Shown here one piece after another: positions 36,140 through 44,461 of a stretch of DNA of 64,000 nucleotides. The DNA is from Lactonifactor longoviformis DSM 17459 (GTDB lineage Bacteria; Bacillota; Clostridia; Lachnospirales; Lachnospiraceae). The first letter of the stretch is position 1. Each line of letters starts with the position of its first letter. The notes under the pieces are model-generated. The model made no database searches. It was not told the origin of the DNA and worked only from the letters and a program-made list of their open reading frames with translations. The stretch lies in assembly GCF_900129135.1 (NCBI RefSeq), contig NZ_FQVI01000001.1:179075-243074 (forward strand). The letters run 5' to 3'. A program made the translations under genes and the position numbers.

Positions 36140-37237
36140 TTAATATTTAAGTATGTGATCTTCCATCTTCTTGGAAGTAGTTGTAAAGATATGGCATCCG
36201 TCTTTTGTCACAAGAATATCGTCCTCAATTCTCACTCCGCCGACGCCCTCAATGTAAATACCCGGCTCAATGGTAAATGTCATGCCTTCTTCAAGAACCA
36301 GCTGGTTGTCAGAAGAGATATTCGGCTCCTCATGGACACTCAGACCTAAGCCATGTCCGGTTCTGTGAAGGAAGAGTTCTCCATATCCAGCCTCTGTTAT
36401 CACATCTCTAGCTGCCTTATCAATCTCGCAGGCCTTAACGCCTGGTTTTACCTTAGCGATGGCTGCCAGATTTGCTCTCAGTACAATATCATAAATCTCT
36501 GCCAGCTTTGGATTGCCTACATGACCCAGGAACAGGCAGCGGGTAATATCTGACCAGTAATGTTTATAGTACGCACAGAAGTCGAGAAGAATAATATCCC
36601 CGTCCTTGAACGCATAGTCGCCGCTGACACCGTGGGGATTTGCCGAATTATCTGCTCCCAGAACCAGGATAATAAATTCGTCTGTGATAAATCCCGGATA
36701 GGTCGACATATAAGAATATAGCATCATATTTAATTCTTTTTCTGTCATCCCCGGTTTGATTTTATCTGATACATAGGCAATTGCCTCATCTACGATTTTG
36801 GCAGCAAACTGCATAGTCTCAATTTCAGACTCATCTTTACACATTCTCAGTTTCGCAATGCAATTGCCGATGTCAGCAACCTCGCATCCGAGACCGTGAA
36901 AGATTTCACCAATAGCCATGGAGAAATACTTTGTTTCCACCGCCAGTTTTTTACACTCTCCCACTACTTCCCTGATAGCAGCCGCAGGTCCGTCGCTGTC
37001 AAGATATGTAACTTCTTTTACCGTACCCTTCATACAGCCTGTATCTACACTTGGATTCACCATTGTTGCACTGCATGCATCTGCATCAACAACTAATCCA
37101 TAGTATCTTTCATAAGGAATAATACTGATACCTGTCAAATAATTAATGGACATGGGATCGCCGATAATTGCTTTGTCAAATCCTTCTTTCTTCAGAAGTT
37201 CGCAGGCATTCTGTAACCTGATTTTCAATGCATCCAT
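36140..37237 (-). CDS. M24-family metallopeptidase 2 (Xaa-Pro dipeptidase-like)
   Basis: A 365-residue paralogue of M24-1 with the same metal ligands (Asp219, Asp230, His295, Glu324, Glu338). From residue 138 to the end it differs from M24-1 at only two positions, although the DNA differs at many third codon positions, so both copies are under strong purifying selection. The N-terminal domain, which shapes the active-site entrance of the dimer partner in this fold, holds the other differences. Start chosen at the ATG at 37237, seven bases after AGAGGTG; the ORF extends upstream to 37282 but that part runs into the regulatory element. Confidence 0.87.
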   Translation of the reverse strand: MDALKIRLQNACELLKKEGFDKAIIGDPMSINYLTGISIIPYERYYGLVVDADACSATMVNPSVDTGCMKGTVKEVTYLDSDGPAAAIREVVGECKKLAVETKYFSMAIGEIFHGLGCEVADIGNCIAKLRMCKDESEIETMQFAAKIVDEAIAYVSDKIKPGMTEKELNMMLYSYMSTYPGFITDEFIILVLGADNSANPHGVSGDYAFKDGDIILLDFCAYYKHYWSDITRCLFLGHVGNPKLAEIYDIVLRANLAAIAKVKPGVKACEIDKAARDVITEAGYGELFLHRTGHGLGLSVHEEPNISSDNQLVLEEGMTFTIEPGIYIEGVGGVRIEDDILVTKDGCHIFTTTSKKMEDHILKY

Positions 37238-37265
37238 TCGCTTACACCTCTTCACATTTTTTCGA

Positions 37266-37291
37266 ACAAATTTCACACACATGATTCTTTT
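37266..37291 (-). promoter_or_regulatory. Shared regulatory element, copy upstream of M24-2
   Basis: Same 26 bases as 33204-33229, placed four bases downstream of the -10 box. Confidence 0.75.
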
Positions 37292-37294
37292 AGT

Positions 37295-37323
37295 ATGATA
37301 TCATTTTATCATCAATATTTCAA
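37295..37323 (-). promoter_or_regulatory. M24-2/MFS2 operon promoter
   Basis: Minus strand TTGAAA (37318-37323), 17-base spacer, TATCAT (37295-37300). Confidence 0.75.
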
Positions 37324-37408
37324 ATGTCTTTTATATATATTGATAAAATATGTAACTTTTTCACAAATATGAATTTTTATTTTGTTTATTTTTTAACATT
37401 ATTAGGTT

Positions 37409-37458
37409 AAAAAATGCAGTTTCTTCCAAATATCTGCCTCATATCCGGAAGAAACTGC
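37409..37458 (-). terminator. Terminator of the XRE-cupin regulator gene
   Basis: GCAGTTTCTTCC (37416-37427) pairs with GGAAGAAACTGC (37447-37458); TTTTTT follows on the minus strand. Confidence 0.88.
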
Positions 37459-37464
37459 ACTTTT

Positions 37465-38025
37465 CTAAACCTCTTCGCTGTCATCCCAGTATCTGGCCCA
37501 AAAAGAGACACAGGGAGTTTTTTCATGCTTATTAAAATAACAATGTCTGGTATGCGCCTTGATTAATATGGTATCACCCACATTCAGCTCAAACGTCTGC
37601 TCGTCCAGCATGATGGTAAGATGCCCGGAGAGTACAGTCCCTACTTCATCACATTCGTGAACCCACCACAAACCGTCAGAAGAACTGTTTGGTTCGATTG
37701 TCATATATAAATATGAAGTATTTCCAGTCCCGAAATCTATGGTCTCCAGCCTCATATTGTTTTCTTCATCAATCGTAACTTCTCTGTCTTCTTTTCTTAC
37801 TACGATTCTGGATTCTGCATTGCGTTCCAGAAGGTCTCCAAGGGAATTTCCAAACACTTCGCAGATTTTCTGAATATTCATTAATGTGGGGCTGCTGATA
37901 TTTCTCTCCAGGTTGCTTAGATAGCCTGTGGAAAGGCCTGTAGCTTCTGACAGCTGCTGAAGAGTCATCCCCTTTGATTTCCTGAGGCTCCTGATACTGT
38001 AACCAATTTTGCTAATGTCACTCAA
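37465..38025 (-). CDS. XRE-family regulator with C-terminal cupin domain
   Basis: A 186-residue protein: a helix-turn-helix of the Cro/CI type (about 8-63, GMTLQQLSEATGLSTGYLSN) and a cupin domain (about 105-180, with GTVLSGHLTIML and DTILIKAHTRHCYFN) that usually binds a small ligand. This architecture is common in repressors of amine and amino acid catabolism. The start is a TTG at 38025 with AGGAAAG upstream; no ATG occurs until residue 20. It is divergent from mttB1 and central to three promoters that share one element, so it is the best candidate for their regulator. Confidence 0.9.
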   Translation of the reverse strand: MSDISKIGYSIRSLRKSKGMTLQQLSEATGLSTGYLSNLERNISSPTLMNIQKICEVFGNSLGDLLERNAESRIVVRKEDREVTIDEENNMRLETIDFGTGNTSYLYMTIEPNSSSDGLWWVHECDEVGTVLSGHLTIMLDEQTFELNVGDTILIKAHTRHCYFNKHEKTPCVSFWARYWDDSEEV

Positions 38026-38076
38026 CTTTCTTTCCTACTTTCCCTCTAAAATGACTTAAATTCATCTCTTTACCTC

Positions 38077-38106
38077 ATTATACTATAAAAGTATAGAAAA
38101 GCACAA
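38077..38106 (-). promoter_or_regulatory. Promoter of the XRE-cupin gene with internal palindrome
   Basis: Minus strand TTGTGC (38101-38106), 18-base spacer, TATAAT (38077-38082). The spacer contains the inverted repeat CTATAAAAGTATAG (38084-38097), a possible autoregulatory site. Confidence 0.6.
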
Positions 38107-38183
38107 TGAAAATCTAAAAATATCAGGTTATTTTATATTGGTGAATTTTAACAAATATTTTTCACGATTAACCGGGGTTTTCA

Positions 38184-38212
38184 TTGACTATTTTAACTTT
38201 AAATGGTAATAT
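38184..38212 (+). promoter_or_regulatory. mttB1 promoter (sigma-A type)
   Basis: TTGACT (38184-38189), 17-base spacer, TAATAT (38207-38212). It is followed by a leader of about 75 bases that starts with the shared regulatory element. Confidence 0.8.
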
Positions 38213-38219
38213 AGGCATA

Positions 38220-38240
38220 ACAAAACACACACATGAATTC
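38220..38240 (+). promoter_or_regulatory. Shared regulatory element, copy at the mttB1 start site
   Basis: ACAAA followed by CACACACATGAATTC, matching the core of 33204-33229 and 37266-37291 with one extra base and a shorter spacer. The ATGAATTCAT part is a perfect palindrome here. It overlaps the expected transcription start. Confidence 0.65.
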
Positions 38241-38296
38241 ATAATTAGTAAAAAACCAGTAAAAAACTTAGTTAAAGTTAAACATGGAGGGAAATT

Positions 38297-39727
38297 ATGA
38301 ACTACGTACCACAATTAAAGTATGCAAGTCAGGAACAAATTGAGCAGCTGCACGGATACGGTGTAGAAATTCTAAAACGTTTTGGAATGCGCGTAGAAGA
38401 TCCGGAAATCCGCAAAATGTTATGCGAAAACGGCTGTACCGAAAAAGGCGACCGTGTTTATTTCTGCGATGACCTGATCGAGAAAACAATTAAAAATCAG
38501 AAAAAGCAGGTAGTGATGACATCTACCACAGGCTCTAAATTAGAGATGGAAATCGGAAAAACCTTCTCTCACAGCACCGGAGGCGCTCCCTGGATTGCAG
38601 ACTTAAAGTCAGGCAAACGCCGCAACGGGCAGTTGACAGACTTAATTGACACCATCCGCGTAATGAACCAGTGTCCGGAATTAGATCTTCCCTGTGCTCT
38701 TGTATATCCAAGCGAAGTTCCTTCCGCCATCAGCCAGCTGAAACAAACTGCTACTATGTTTGAGTATTCCAAGAAGCCAATCTATGGCCCTGGTATCTCC
38801 TTAGCAAGCAATGCAAAATATATTGTTGAATTATTTAAATTATACGGCGGTTCTGATTTAGAGAAGAATCCAATCGGTATGGTCGGAATCTCCCCTGAAT
38901 CACCTTTATTCCTGCCAAAAGAGATTACTAATACAATGGCACATATCATCAAGGCCGGCATCCCAACCAGCGTCCTGGCAGCACCTATGGGAGGTCTTAC
39001 ATCTCCTCTTACCATAGCCGGAACAGTTGCTCAGTCTCACGCTGAGATCCTGGCATTTGCTGCTGTTGCCTACTTGATGAACCCGAACTGTGTACTGTTC
39101 TACGGTTCCAGAACCTTCTTTGCCAACATGAAGAACGGACAGAGTATCTTAGGTCTGCCTGAGACAGGTATCTCCAGTGCACTGGCTGTACAGTTAGCTA
39201 CATACTGCGGCTTTATGACAGATGTCTACGGACTGTCCTGTACAAGCTGTTCTATGGATGAGCAGGCTGGCTATGAAAAGATGATCAATGCATTCCTTCC
39301 GGCAATTGCAGGAGCTACTTTGGTTACCGGCTTCGGAAGCACAGCCAGTGTTATGTGCTGTTCCTTAAGTCAGTTAGTGCTTGACAATGAAATTCTTGCT
39401 ATGATCCGCAAAGCAAAACGCGGCTTTGAATTTGATGAAGACATTCTGGGCTTCGAGGCTCTTGACTATGTGGTAAACGATCACGAAACCTTCTTAGAGC
39501 AGGAGCACACCATTGAATATCTCCAGAAAAACGAGATCTTCGTACCATCCATCGGTTTCGACAGTGTATGGGCTGACTGGATTAAGTGCGGAGAGACCCC
39601 ACTGAATGAGAGAGCTGCTGACCGTGCATTAGATTTAATTGAGAAAGATGAATTAGTTCCTCAGGATGCAGCCATTACAGCAGAAGTTGAAAAGATTCTG
39701 GCAGCCGCCGAAAAAGAACTTCTGTAA
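38297..39727 (+). CDS. MttB-family corrinoid methyltransferase 1, without pyrrolysine
   Basis: A 476-residue TIM-barrel protein of the trimethylamine methyltransferase (MttB) superfamily. Recognisable parts are HGYGVEILKRFGMRVEDPEIRKM at the start, TGGAPWIADLKSGKRR, MGGLTSPLTIAG, and LGFEALDYV with EFLEQEHT-like DHETFLEQEHT near the end. The reading frame contains no amber codon, so it belongs to the pyrrolysine-free branch that demethylates quaternary amines such as glycine betaine (MtgB), proline betaine (MtpB) or carnitine (MtcB). It would transfer a methyl group to the cob(I)alamin of a corrinoid protein. The substrate is unknown. It is preceded by GGAGGG and followed by a strong terminator. 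Confidence 0.9.
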   Translation: MNYVPQLKYASQEQIEQLHGYGVEILKRFGMRVEDPEIRKMLCENGCTEKGDRVYFCDDLIEKTIKNQKKQVVMTSTTGSKLEMEIGKTFSHSTGGAPWIADLKSGKRRNGQLTDLIDTIRVMNQCPELDLPCALVYPSEVPSAISQLKQTATMFEYSKKPIYGPGISLASNAKYIVELFKLYGGSDLEKNPIGMVGISPESPLFLPKEITNTMAHIIKAGIPTSVLAAPMGGLTSPLTIAGTVAQSHAEILAFAAVAYLMNPNCVLFYGSRTFFANMKNGQSILGLPETGISSALAVQLATYCGFMTDVYGLSCTSCSMDEQAGYEKMINAFLPAIAGATLVTGFGSTASVMCCSLSQLVLDNEILAMIRKAKRGFEFDEDILGFEALDYVVNDHETFLEQEHTIEYLQKNEIFVPSIGFDSVWADWIKCGETPLNERAADRALDLIEKDELVPQDAAITAEVEKILAAAEKELL

Positions 39728-39742
39728 GATACACCCCTCCAG

Positions 39743-39776
39743 AAAAAAGCAAAGGGATATATTCCTTTGCTTTTTT
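39743..39776 (+). terminator. mttB1 terminator
   Basis: AAAAAAGCAAAGG (39743-39755) pairs with CCTTTGCTTTTTT (39764-39776). Confidence 0.88.
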
Positions 39777-39794
39777 CCCTTTTTCTGATAAAAT
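39767..39794 (+). promoter_or_regulatory. Possible promoter of the activator operon
   Basis: TTGCTT (39767-39772), 16-base spacer, TAAAAT (39789-39794). It overlaps the 3' arm of the mttB1 terminator and could let the activator gene be expressed separately at a lower level. Confidence 0.5.
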
Positions 39795-39825
39795 AAGAAC
39801 ATCGAATATAAAAGAGGTGCAGCCT

Positions 39826-41640
39826 ATGAAAAACTATACGATTACTTTTTTGCAGGAGCAGCTTTCTATAGCAGTTCCTGAAGGCACGACTCTTCTGGAT
39901 GCGGAGATCCAGGCGGGCCTGCAGCCGGATGCACCCTGTGGGGGACAGGGTTCCTGCGGCAAATGCATTGTAAGGATTATCTCCGGTCCTGTTACTGGGA
40001 TTTTGAAAGCCTGCAGTGTACATATACAGGGAGACATGACCGTGGACACTTCCCTGAAAGCTACCGGCCACAGTCTGCTCACCAAGGGGAGCTCCCGTGA
40101 AATTATTGTTGCCCCCATGATACAGTCTGTGGATGTTGAGGTGGAGAAGTGCCGGATCGGTGAAAGTGATTCTGACTGGGACCGGCTGAAAACAGCTGTA
40201 GCCGCCAAGTCCTCTGTACCTCCTGCTTCCGTCCCTCCCAATGTGTCAGTTGCAGGCACTCTCTATGAGATATTAAAGAGCTCGGATTATAAGCCAAACG
40301 TTATCTTATGTCACAACGAAATCCTGGATGTGAGAAGAGAGCACACGCCTTACTATCTTGCTGCTTTTGATATCGGGACAACTTCAATTGTAGGCTATCT
40401 CATGGACGGGTGCAGCGGTGAAGAGATAGCAGTATCCAGCATGCTGAACCCACAGTCACAGTATGGAGCTGATGTCATAATGCGTTCCAATTATGCCCTG
40501 GACGGCCATCTGGAACAGCTGAGCACCGCCGTCCGCCAGGCAATGAATCAAATTCTGCAGGCACTTGCAGAACAGGCCGCCATAGAAATCCGGGATATTT
40601 ATCAGGTTTCCTTTGTAGGCAACACCTGTATGCACCACCTGTTTCTGGGGATTTCACCGGGAGCGCTTGTGCACTCTCCCTATAATCCCTCCCTGAGCGA
40701 GCCTCTGATCCTGCCCGCCAAGGAATACGGTATCCGCATTCATCCCGAAGGCAGACTGATGGTGCTGCCAAATATTGCGGGATTTGTGGGGGCAGATACC
40801 GTAGGCTGTCTGCTGGCTACTAATTTTTCCAAAAGGGATAACATGACGCTTATGATAGACATAGGGACCAATGGAGAGCTGGTAATGGGGAATAAAGAAC
40901 GGATGATTACCTGTTCCACAGCTGCCGGCCCGGCTTTTGAGGGCGCTAAAATCACTTGCGGGATGCGGGGTGCCAACGGAGCCATTGATCATGTTACCTT
41001 TCAGGGGGAGCGTCTTGTGTATTCCACAATCGGTGACGAAAAACCAGCCGGTATCTGCGGTTCTGGTCTGATGGATACCGTCAGCCTTCTTCTTCAGCAC
41101 GGATTTCTGGAAGAATCCGGACGCCTTTACAGCCCGGAAGAATTAGAGCACCCCATAGCAAAGGCCAACGCTCACAGACTCGTCACCATTGACAATATCT
41201 CAGCCTTTATGCTGGCCTTTCCGGAGGAAACCGAACGGCAGGAACCAGTTTTCCTGTCACAGAAGGATATCCGTGAGGTGCAGCTTGCAAAGGGTGCTAT
41301 TGCTGCGGGTATTCAGCTCCTGTGCCGGAATCTGGACATTGCTGTGGAAGATATCCGGGAAGTATTGATTGCCGGTGCCTTCGGTAATTATATGTCACCG
41401 GAAAGCGCCTGCAATATAGGCTTAATCCCTCCAGTACTCCGGGAGCGCATCACACCTGTGGGGAATGCCGCCGGGGAAGGTTCGAAGATTGCCTTAATGA
41501 ATTACACTGAATTCCAGCATACCCGGCATCTGGCATCGGGAATTGAGTTTTTAGAGCTTGCCGCAGAGTCGGAGTTTCAGGATACTTTTGTAGATGAACT
41601 GGAATTTCCACTTCCGGAAGAAATGAGGGAATGCGAATGA
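39826..41640 (+). CDS. Reductive activator of corrinoid proteins (RACo-type, 2Fe-2S)
   Basis: A 604-residue protein that reduces inactive cob(II)alamin of corrinoid proteins to cob(I)alamin at the cost of ATP. The N-terminal ferredoxin domain holds a 2Fe-2S cluster through Cys38, Cys44, Cys47 and Cys63. A linker follows, then an ASKHA-type ATPase domain from about residue 180 with FDIGTTSIVGY and IDIGTNGELVMG. The C-terminal 4Fe-4S region of archaeal RamA is absent, so it is the RACo/DUF4445 type. Start chosen at the ATG at 39826 behind AGAGGTG. The next gene overlaps by four bases. Confidence 0.92.
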   Translation: MKNYTITFLQEQLSIAVPEGTTLLDAEIQAGLQPDAPCGGQGSCGKCIVRIISGPVTGILKACSVHIQGDMTVDTSLKATGHSLLTKGSSREIIVAPMIQSVDVEVEKCRIGESDSDWDRLKTAVAAKSSVPPASVPPNVSVAGTLYEILKSSDYKPNVILCHNEILDVRREHTPYYLAAFDIGTTSIVGYLMDGCSGEEIAVSSMLNPQSQYGADVIMRSNYALDGHLEQLSTAVRQAMNQILQALAEQAAIEIRDIYQVSFVGNTCMHHLFLGISPGALVHSPYNPSLSEPLILPAKEYGIRIHPEGRLMVLPNIAGFVGADTVGCLLATNFSKRDNMTLMIDIGTNGELVMGNKERMITCSTAAGPAFEGAKITCGMRGANGAIDHVTFQGERLVYSTIGDEKPAGICGSGLMDTVSLLLQHGFLEESGRLYSPEELEHPIAKANAHRLVTIDNISAFMLAFPEETERQEPVFLSQKDIREVQLAKGAIAAGIQLLCRNLDIAVEDIREVLIAGAFGNYMSPESACNIGLIPPVLRERITPVGNAAGEGSKIALMNYTEFQHTRHLASGIEFLELAAESEFQDTFVDELEFPLPEEMRECE

Positions 41641-42176
41641 TTGACTTTGAGACTTTAGATGCAAGAGGTAAAAATGCCGGGTTTACCCATACAGGTCCCC
41701 TGGATTGCCATACCATCCGTCTTCTCCCTGAGGTAAGGGAGATGTGTGCCGCTGACAAGTGTCACCAGTATAATAAAAACTGGACCTGTCCCCCGGGCTG
41801 CGGGTCATTGGAAGAATGTGAAGGGAAAGTACGCAGGTATCAGAAAGGGCTCATTGTACAGACAGTGGGGGAGCTGGAAGACAATATGGACGGAGAAGGC
41901 ATGATGGAAACGGAAGCCAGACACAAGGAAGCCTTCCTCCGCCTTATGGAAGATCTGAAAAAAGATTACCCGGATCTTCTGGCTATCGGTGCCGGCTGCT
42001 GCACACGCTGCAAGACCTGTACCTACCCGGATGCACCCTGCCGTTTTCCCGATAAAAAGGTATCCTCTATGGAAGCTTACGGTATGCTGGTCAGTCAAAT
42101 CTGCAAGGATAATTCTCTTCCTTATTATTATGGTGACTGTACCATAGCATACACCAGTTGTTTCCTTTTAGAATAG
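41637..42176 (+). CDS. Cysteine-rich DUF2284 metal-binding protein
   Basis: A 179-residue soluble protein with many cysteines in two clusters, CAADKCHQYNKNWTCPPGC in the first third and CCTRCKTCTYPDAPC in the last third. This matches DUF2284, proteins proposed to bind a metal or iron-sulfur cluster and often encoded beside corrinoid methyltransferases. The start ATG overlaps the activator stop (ATGA), with GAGGG seven bases upstream. Function is unknown; help in electron delivery to the activator is a reasonable guess. Confidence 0.85.
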   Translation: MIDFETLDARGKNAGFTHTGPLDCHTIRLLPEVREMCAADKCHQYNKNWTCPPGCGSLEECEGKVRRYQKGLIVQTVGELEDNMDGEGMMETEARHKEAFLRLMEDLKKDYPDLLAIGAGCCTRCKTCTYPDAPCRFPDKKVSSMEAYGMLVSQICKDNSLPYYYGDCTIAYTSCFLLE

Positions 42177-42211
42177 CCAAGGTTACAGAGATGATTGCAA
42201 AGGAGATTTTC

Positions 42212-42847
42212 ATGGTCTTATTAGGCGAAATTCGTTCCTCCATTGAAGAAGGATATCCGAAGCAGACAGAAAAATTAGTTCAGCAGGCACTCTCGGAGAA
42301 CATCTCACCCCAGCAGATACTGGAAGAGGCGATGATCCCTGCCATGCGCAATGCAGGACAGCTCTATAAAGGCAACGATATTTATATAGCCCGTATTCTG
42401 GCCGCAGCCCGCTCTATGCGCTGCGGTCTGGATGTCCTTGAGCCTTATCTGGGCACCTGTGATATGCATCCCATCGGCAAAGTAATATTGGGCACTGTAG
42501 AGGGAGATCTCCATGATGTGGGCAAGAATCTGGTAGGAATCATGTTCCGTTGTGCAGGCTTTGAAGTGATTGATCTCGGGGTGGATGTCTCTGAAAAACG
42601 CTTCCTAAAGGCAGTGAAAGAACACCCTGACGTCTCAGTTGTCTGTATCTCTTCCCTTCTCACCACCTCCATGCCCGAGATGAAGCATGTGGTGAAATGT
42701 CTGAAACAGTCCGATAAAGAAAACCGTCTGAAAATTATGGTGGGCGGGGGACCCATTACCCAGGCATTTGCGGACGAGATCGGTGCAGATGTTTATACCG
42801 AAACAGCTGTAGATGCTGCAGAGACAGCAAAAACATTCTTTATTTGA
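42212..42847 (+). CDS. Corrinoid protein 2 (MttC/MtgC-like)
   Basis: A 211-residue paralogue of corrinoid protein 1, same length, with DLHDVG (99-104) and the cobalt ligand His101, LSSLLTTSMPEM-like switch region and MVGGGPIT. Start chosen at the ATG at 42212, six to seven bases after AAGGAG; the ORF extends to 42158 but lacks a site there. Codon use is ordinary for the window, unlike copy 1. It is in the activator transcript and may serve MttB1, or a weakly expressed substrate branch. Confidence 0.92.
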   Translation: MVLLGEIRSSIEEGYPKQTEKLVQQALSENISPQQILEEAMIPAMRNAGQLYKGNDIYIARILAAARSMRCGLDVLEPYLGTCDMHPIGKVILGTVEGDLHDVGKNLVGIMFRCAGFEVIDLGVDVSEKRFLKAVKEHPDVSVVCISSLLTTSMPEMKHVVKCLKQSDKENRLKIMVGGGPITQAFADEIGADVYTETAVDAAETAKTFFI

Positions 42848-42889
42848 TCCATTTATTGAGATTCCCCACACTGTACAGGGAGGTTACTT

Positions 42890-44461
42890 ATGAAACTCAG
42901 TCCCGCTCTGCTGATCAGCGACTTAAAAACAAAATATTCATTAACAGCGCCCTCCCCTCTCTCCGAGCGGCCGCATCTGGGGCGCCCCCTGTTTTACAGG
43001 GAGGATTCCGGACTTGTAAATAATCATATATATGTACTTTCTTCCTTTTCGGAATACCAAAAGCTTAGAAGAGGGGCTTCCTCCTGTTTTTTTATCTGCC
43101 CTTTGACCGTCATGGAGACGGAGATGGAAACTGTGGAGGAGGCAGTATCTTCCTCCGTGAATCTATGTGTGATAGATACCCCCGATTCCTCAGCCTCTGT
43201 CTTTAATTATCTCCAGGAAATATTTGACAAATATGACCTGTGGGAGGAGACTCTCATGCATATCAGCTTAAGCGGAGGATCCATTCAGAGTCTCCTGGAT
43301 GCCAGTTACTCTGTTCTCGGTTCTCCTCTTCGGCTGATGGGGATGGATTTTTCTATCATCGCCTCCTCTCCAGGCGCTGAAGATAATGCCGGAGGACTTC
43401 CCACCTATGAACAGCCGGAGTATATTGAGTATGTTACAGCACTGAAGCAGGATACCTTGTACAATGCGGTACGGGAAAAGGATGGAGCTTTTATCTACCC
43501 CGGACACATCACCGGGCACCGAACGCTGAATGTCAACATCAAGCGCTTCAGCAAAACCACGCACCGACTGGTTATGACAGAGATGGATGTCCCCTTTACC
43601 AGTAGTGCAGGCGCTCTGCTGGAATTTCTGGCAACCTTTATAGAGCATGCACTGATGCGCAATGCGGCCCACCGCTCTCCCAATGATAAAACCATGCATT
43701 CCATATTTCTCAGCATTTTATCAGACCGGACTGCGGACTATCTGGTTATCAGCAGACAGTTAACCTCTCTGGGCTGGCTTACCTCTCACGAATATCTCTG
43801 TATTGTATTACAGACCACGTATCTGGATCAGCAAAACCTTACCATTAACGCCATCTGCAACTATCTGGAAAACCTTTTTCCCTATTCCTGCGCGTTTCCC
43901 TTCGAGGAAGATGTGGTTGTATATTTTAATCTTACGAAGTCTGAATGCGATGTTGATGATATCTCTGACAAGATTATCTACTTTATCAGGGACAGCTTCT
44001 TAAAGGCCGGATACAGCCGTTCCATGACAGGTCATTTGAATTTGAGGCGCCAGTATATTCAATCACGTTCCGCACTGGAGGTAGGCAATCAGATCCATCC
44101 CTATCTGTGGATTCATCATTTTAATAAGATTGCACTGCCCTATATTTACCAGCAGGCAACAAAAAAGCTTCCCGGCAGTATGATCTGCCACGAGAAGCTT
44201 TTGGTACTGAAGAAATCAGATGAAGAGCAGAATACCGAATATGTGAAAACGCTCAGCGTCTATCTGGATCATCACCTGAACGCGGTTCAGTCCGCCAAAA
44301 CTTTATTTATTCACAGAAGTACGTTTTTATACCGTCTGGAAAAGATCAAAGATGTTCTGGAATCCGATTTAGAGGATCCGGAAGAGCTTCTCTACCTGAT
44401 GCTCTCCCTCCGTCTGATGGATCAGGACGCAGAACAGAATGCCTCTAATGAGCAATCATAA
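42890..44461 (+). CDS. PucR/CdaR-family transcriptional regulator
   Basis: A 523-residue regulator with a C-terminal PucR-type helix-turn-helix (about 450-505, [26 protein letters not shown]), a preceding GGDEF-like middle region and an N-terminal sensory region. Members of this family control purine, amine and amino acid catabolism in response to small ligands. It closes the methyl-transfer cluster 42 bases after corrinoid protein 2, behind GGGAGG, and could sense the substrate. It ends in a 17-base convergent overlap with uppP, with no terminator in between. Confidence 0.85.
   Translation: MKLSPALLISDLKTKYSLTAPSPLSERPHLGRPLFYREDSGLVNNHIYVLSSFSEYQKLRRGASSCFFICPLTVMETEMETVEEAVSSSVNLCVIDTPDSSASVFNYLQEIFDKYDLWEETLMHISLSGGSIQSLLDASYSVLGSPLRLMGMDFSIIASSPGAEDNAGGLPTYEQPEYIEYVTALKQDTLYNAVREKDGAFIYPGHITGHRTLNVNIKRFSKTTHRLVMTEMDVPFTSSAGALLEFLATFIEHALMRNAAHRSPNDKTMHSIFLSILSDRTADYLVISRQLTSLGWLTSHEYLCIVLQTTYLDQQNLTINAICNYLENLFPYSCAFPFEEDVVVYFNLTKSECDVDDISDKIIYFIRDSFLKAGYSRSMTGHLNLRRQYIQSRSALEVGNQIHPYLWIHHFNKIALPYIYQQATKKLPGSMICHEKLLVLKKSDEEQNTEYVKTLSVYLDHHLNAVQSAKTLFIHRSTFLYRLEKIKDVLESDLEDPEELLYLMLSLRLMDQDAEQNASNEQS

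Noticed and set aside
38100..38296. Sigma-54 promoter for mttB1
   Set aside because: No TGGCAC-N5-TTGC sequence is present; a good sigma-A promoter fits instead.
38297..39727. Pyrrolysine-containing trimethylamine methyltransferase
   Set aside because: The frame has no internal amber codon, and no pyl genes are seen in the window.
26490..44461. Cobalamin riboswitch near the corrinoid genes
   Set aside because: I looked for the B12 box and its surroundings in all leaders and found none.
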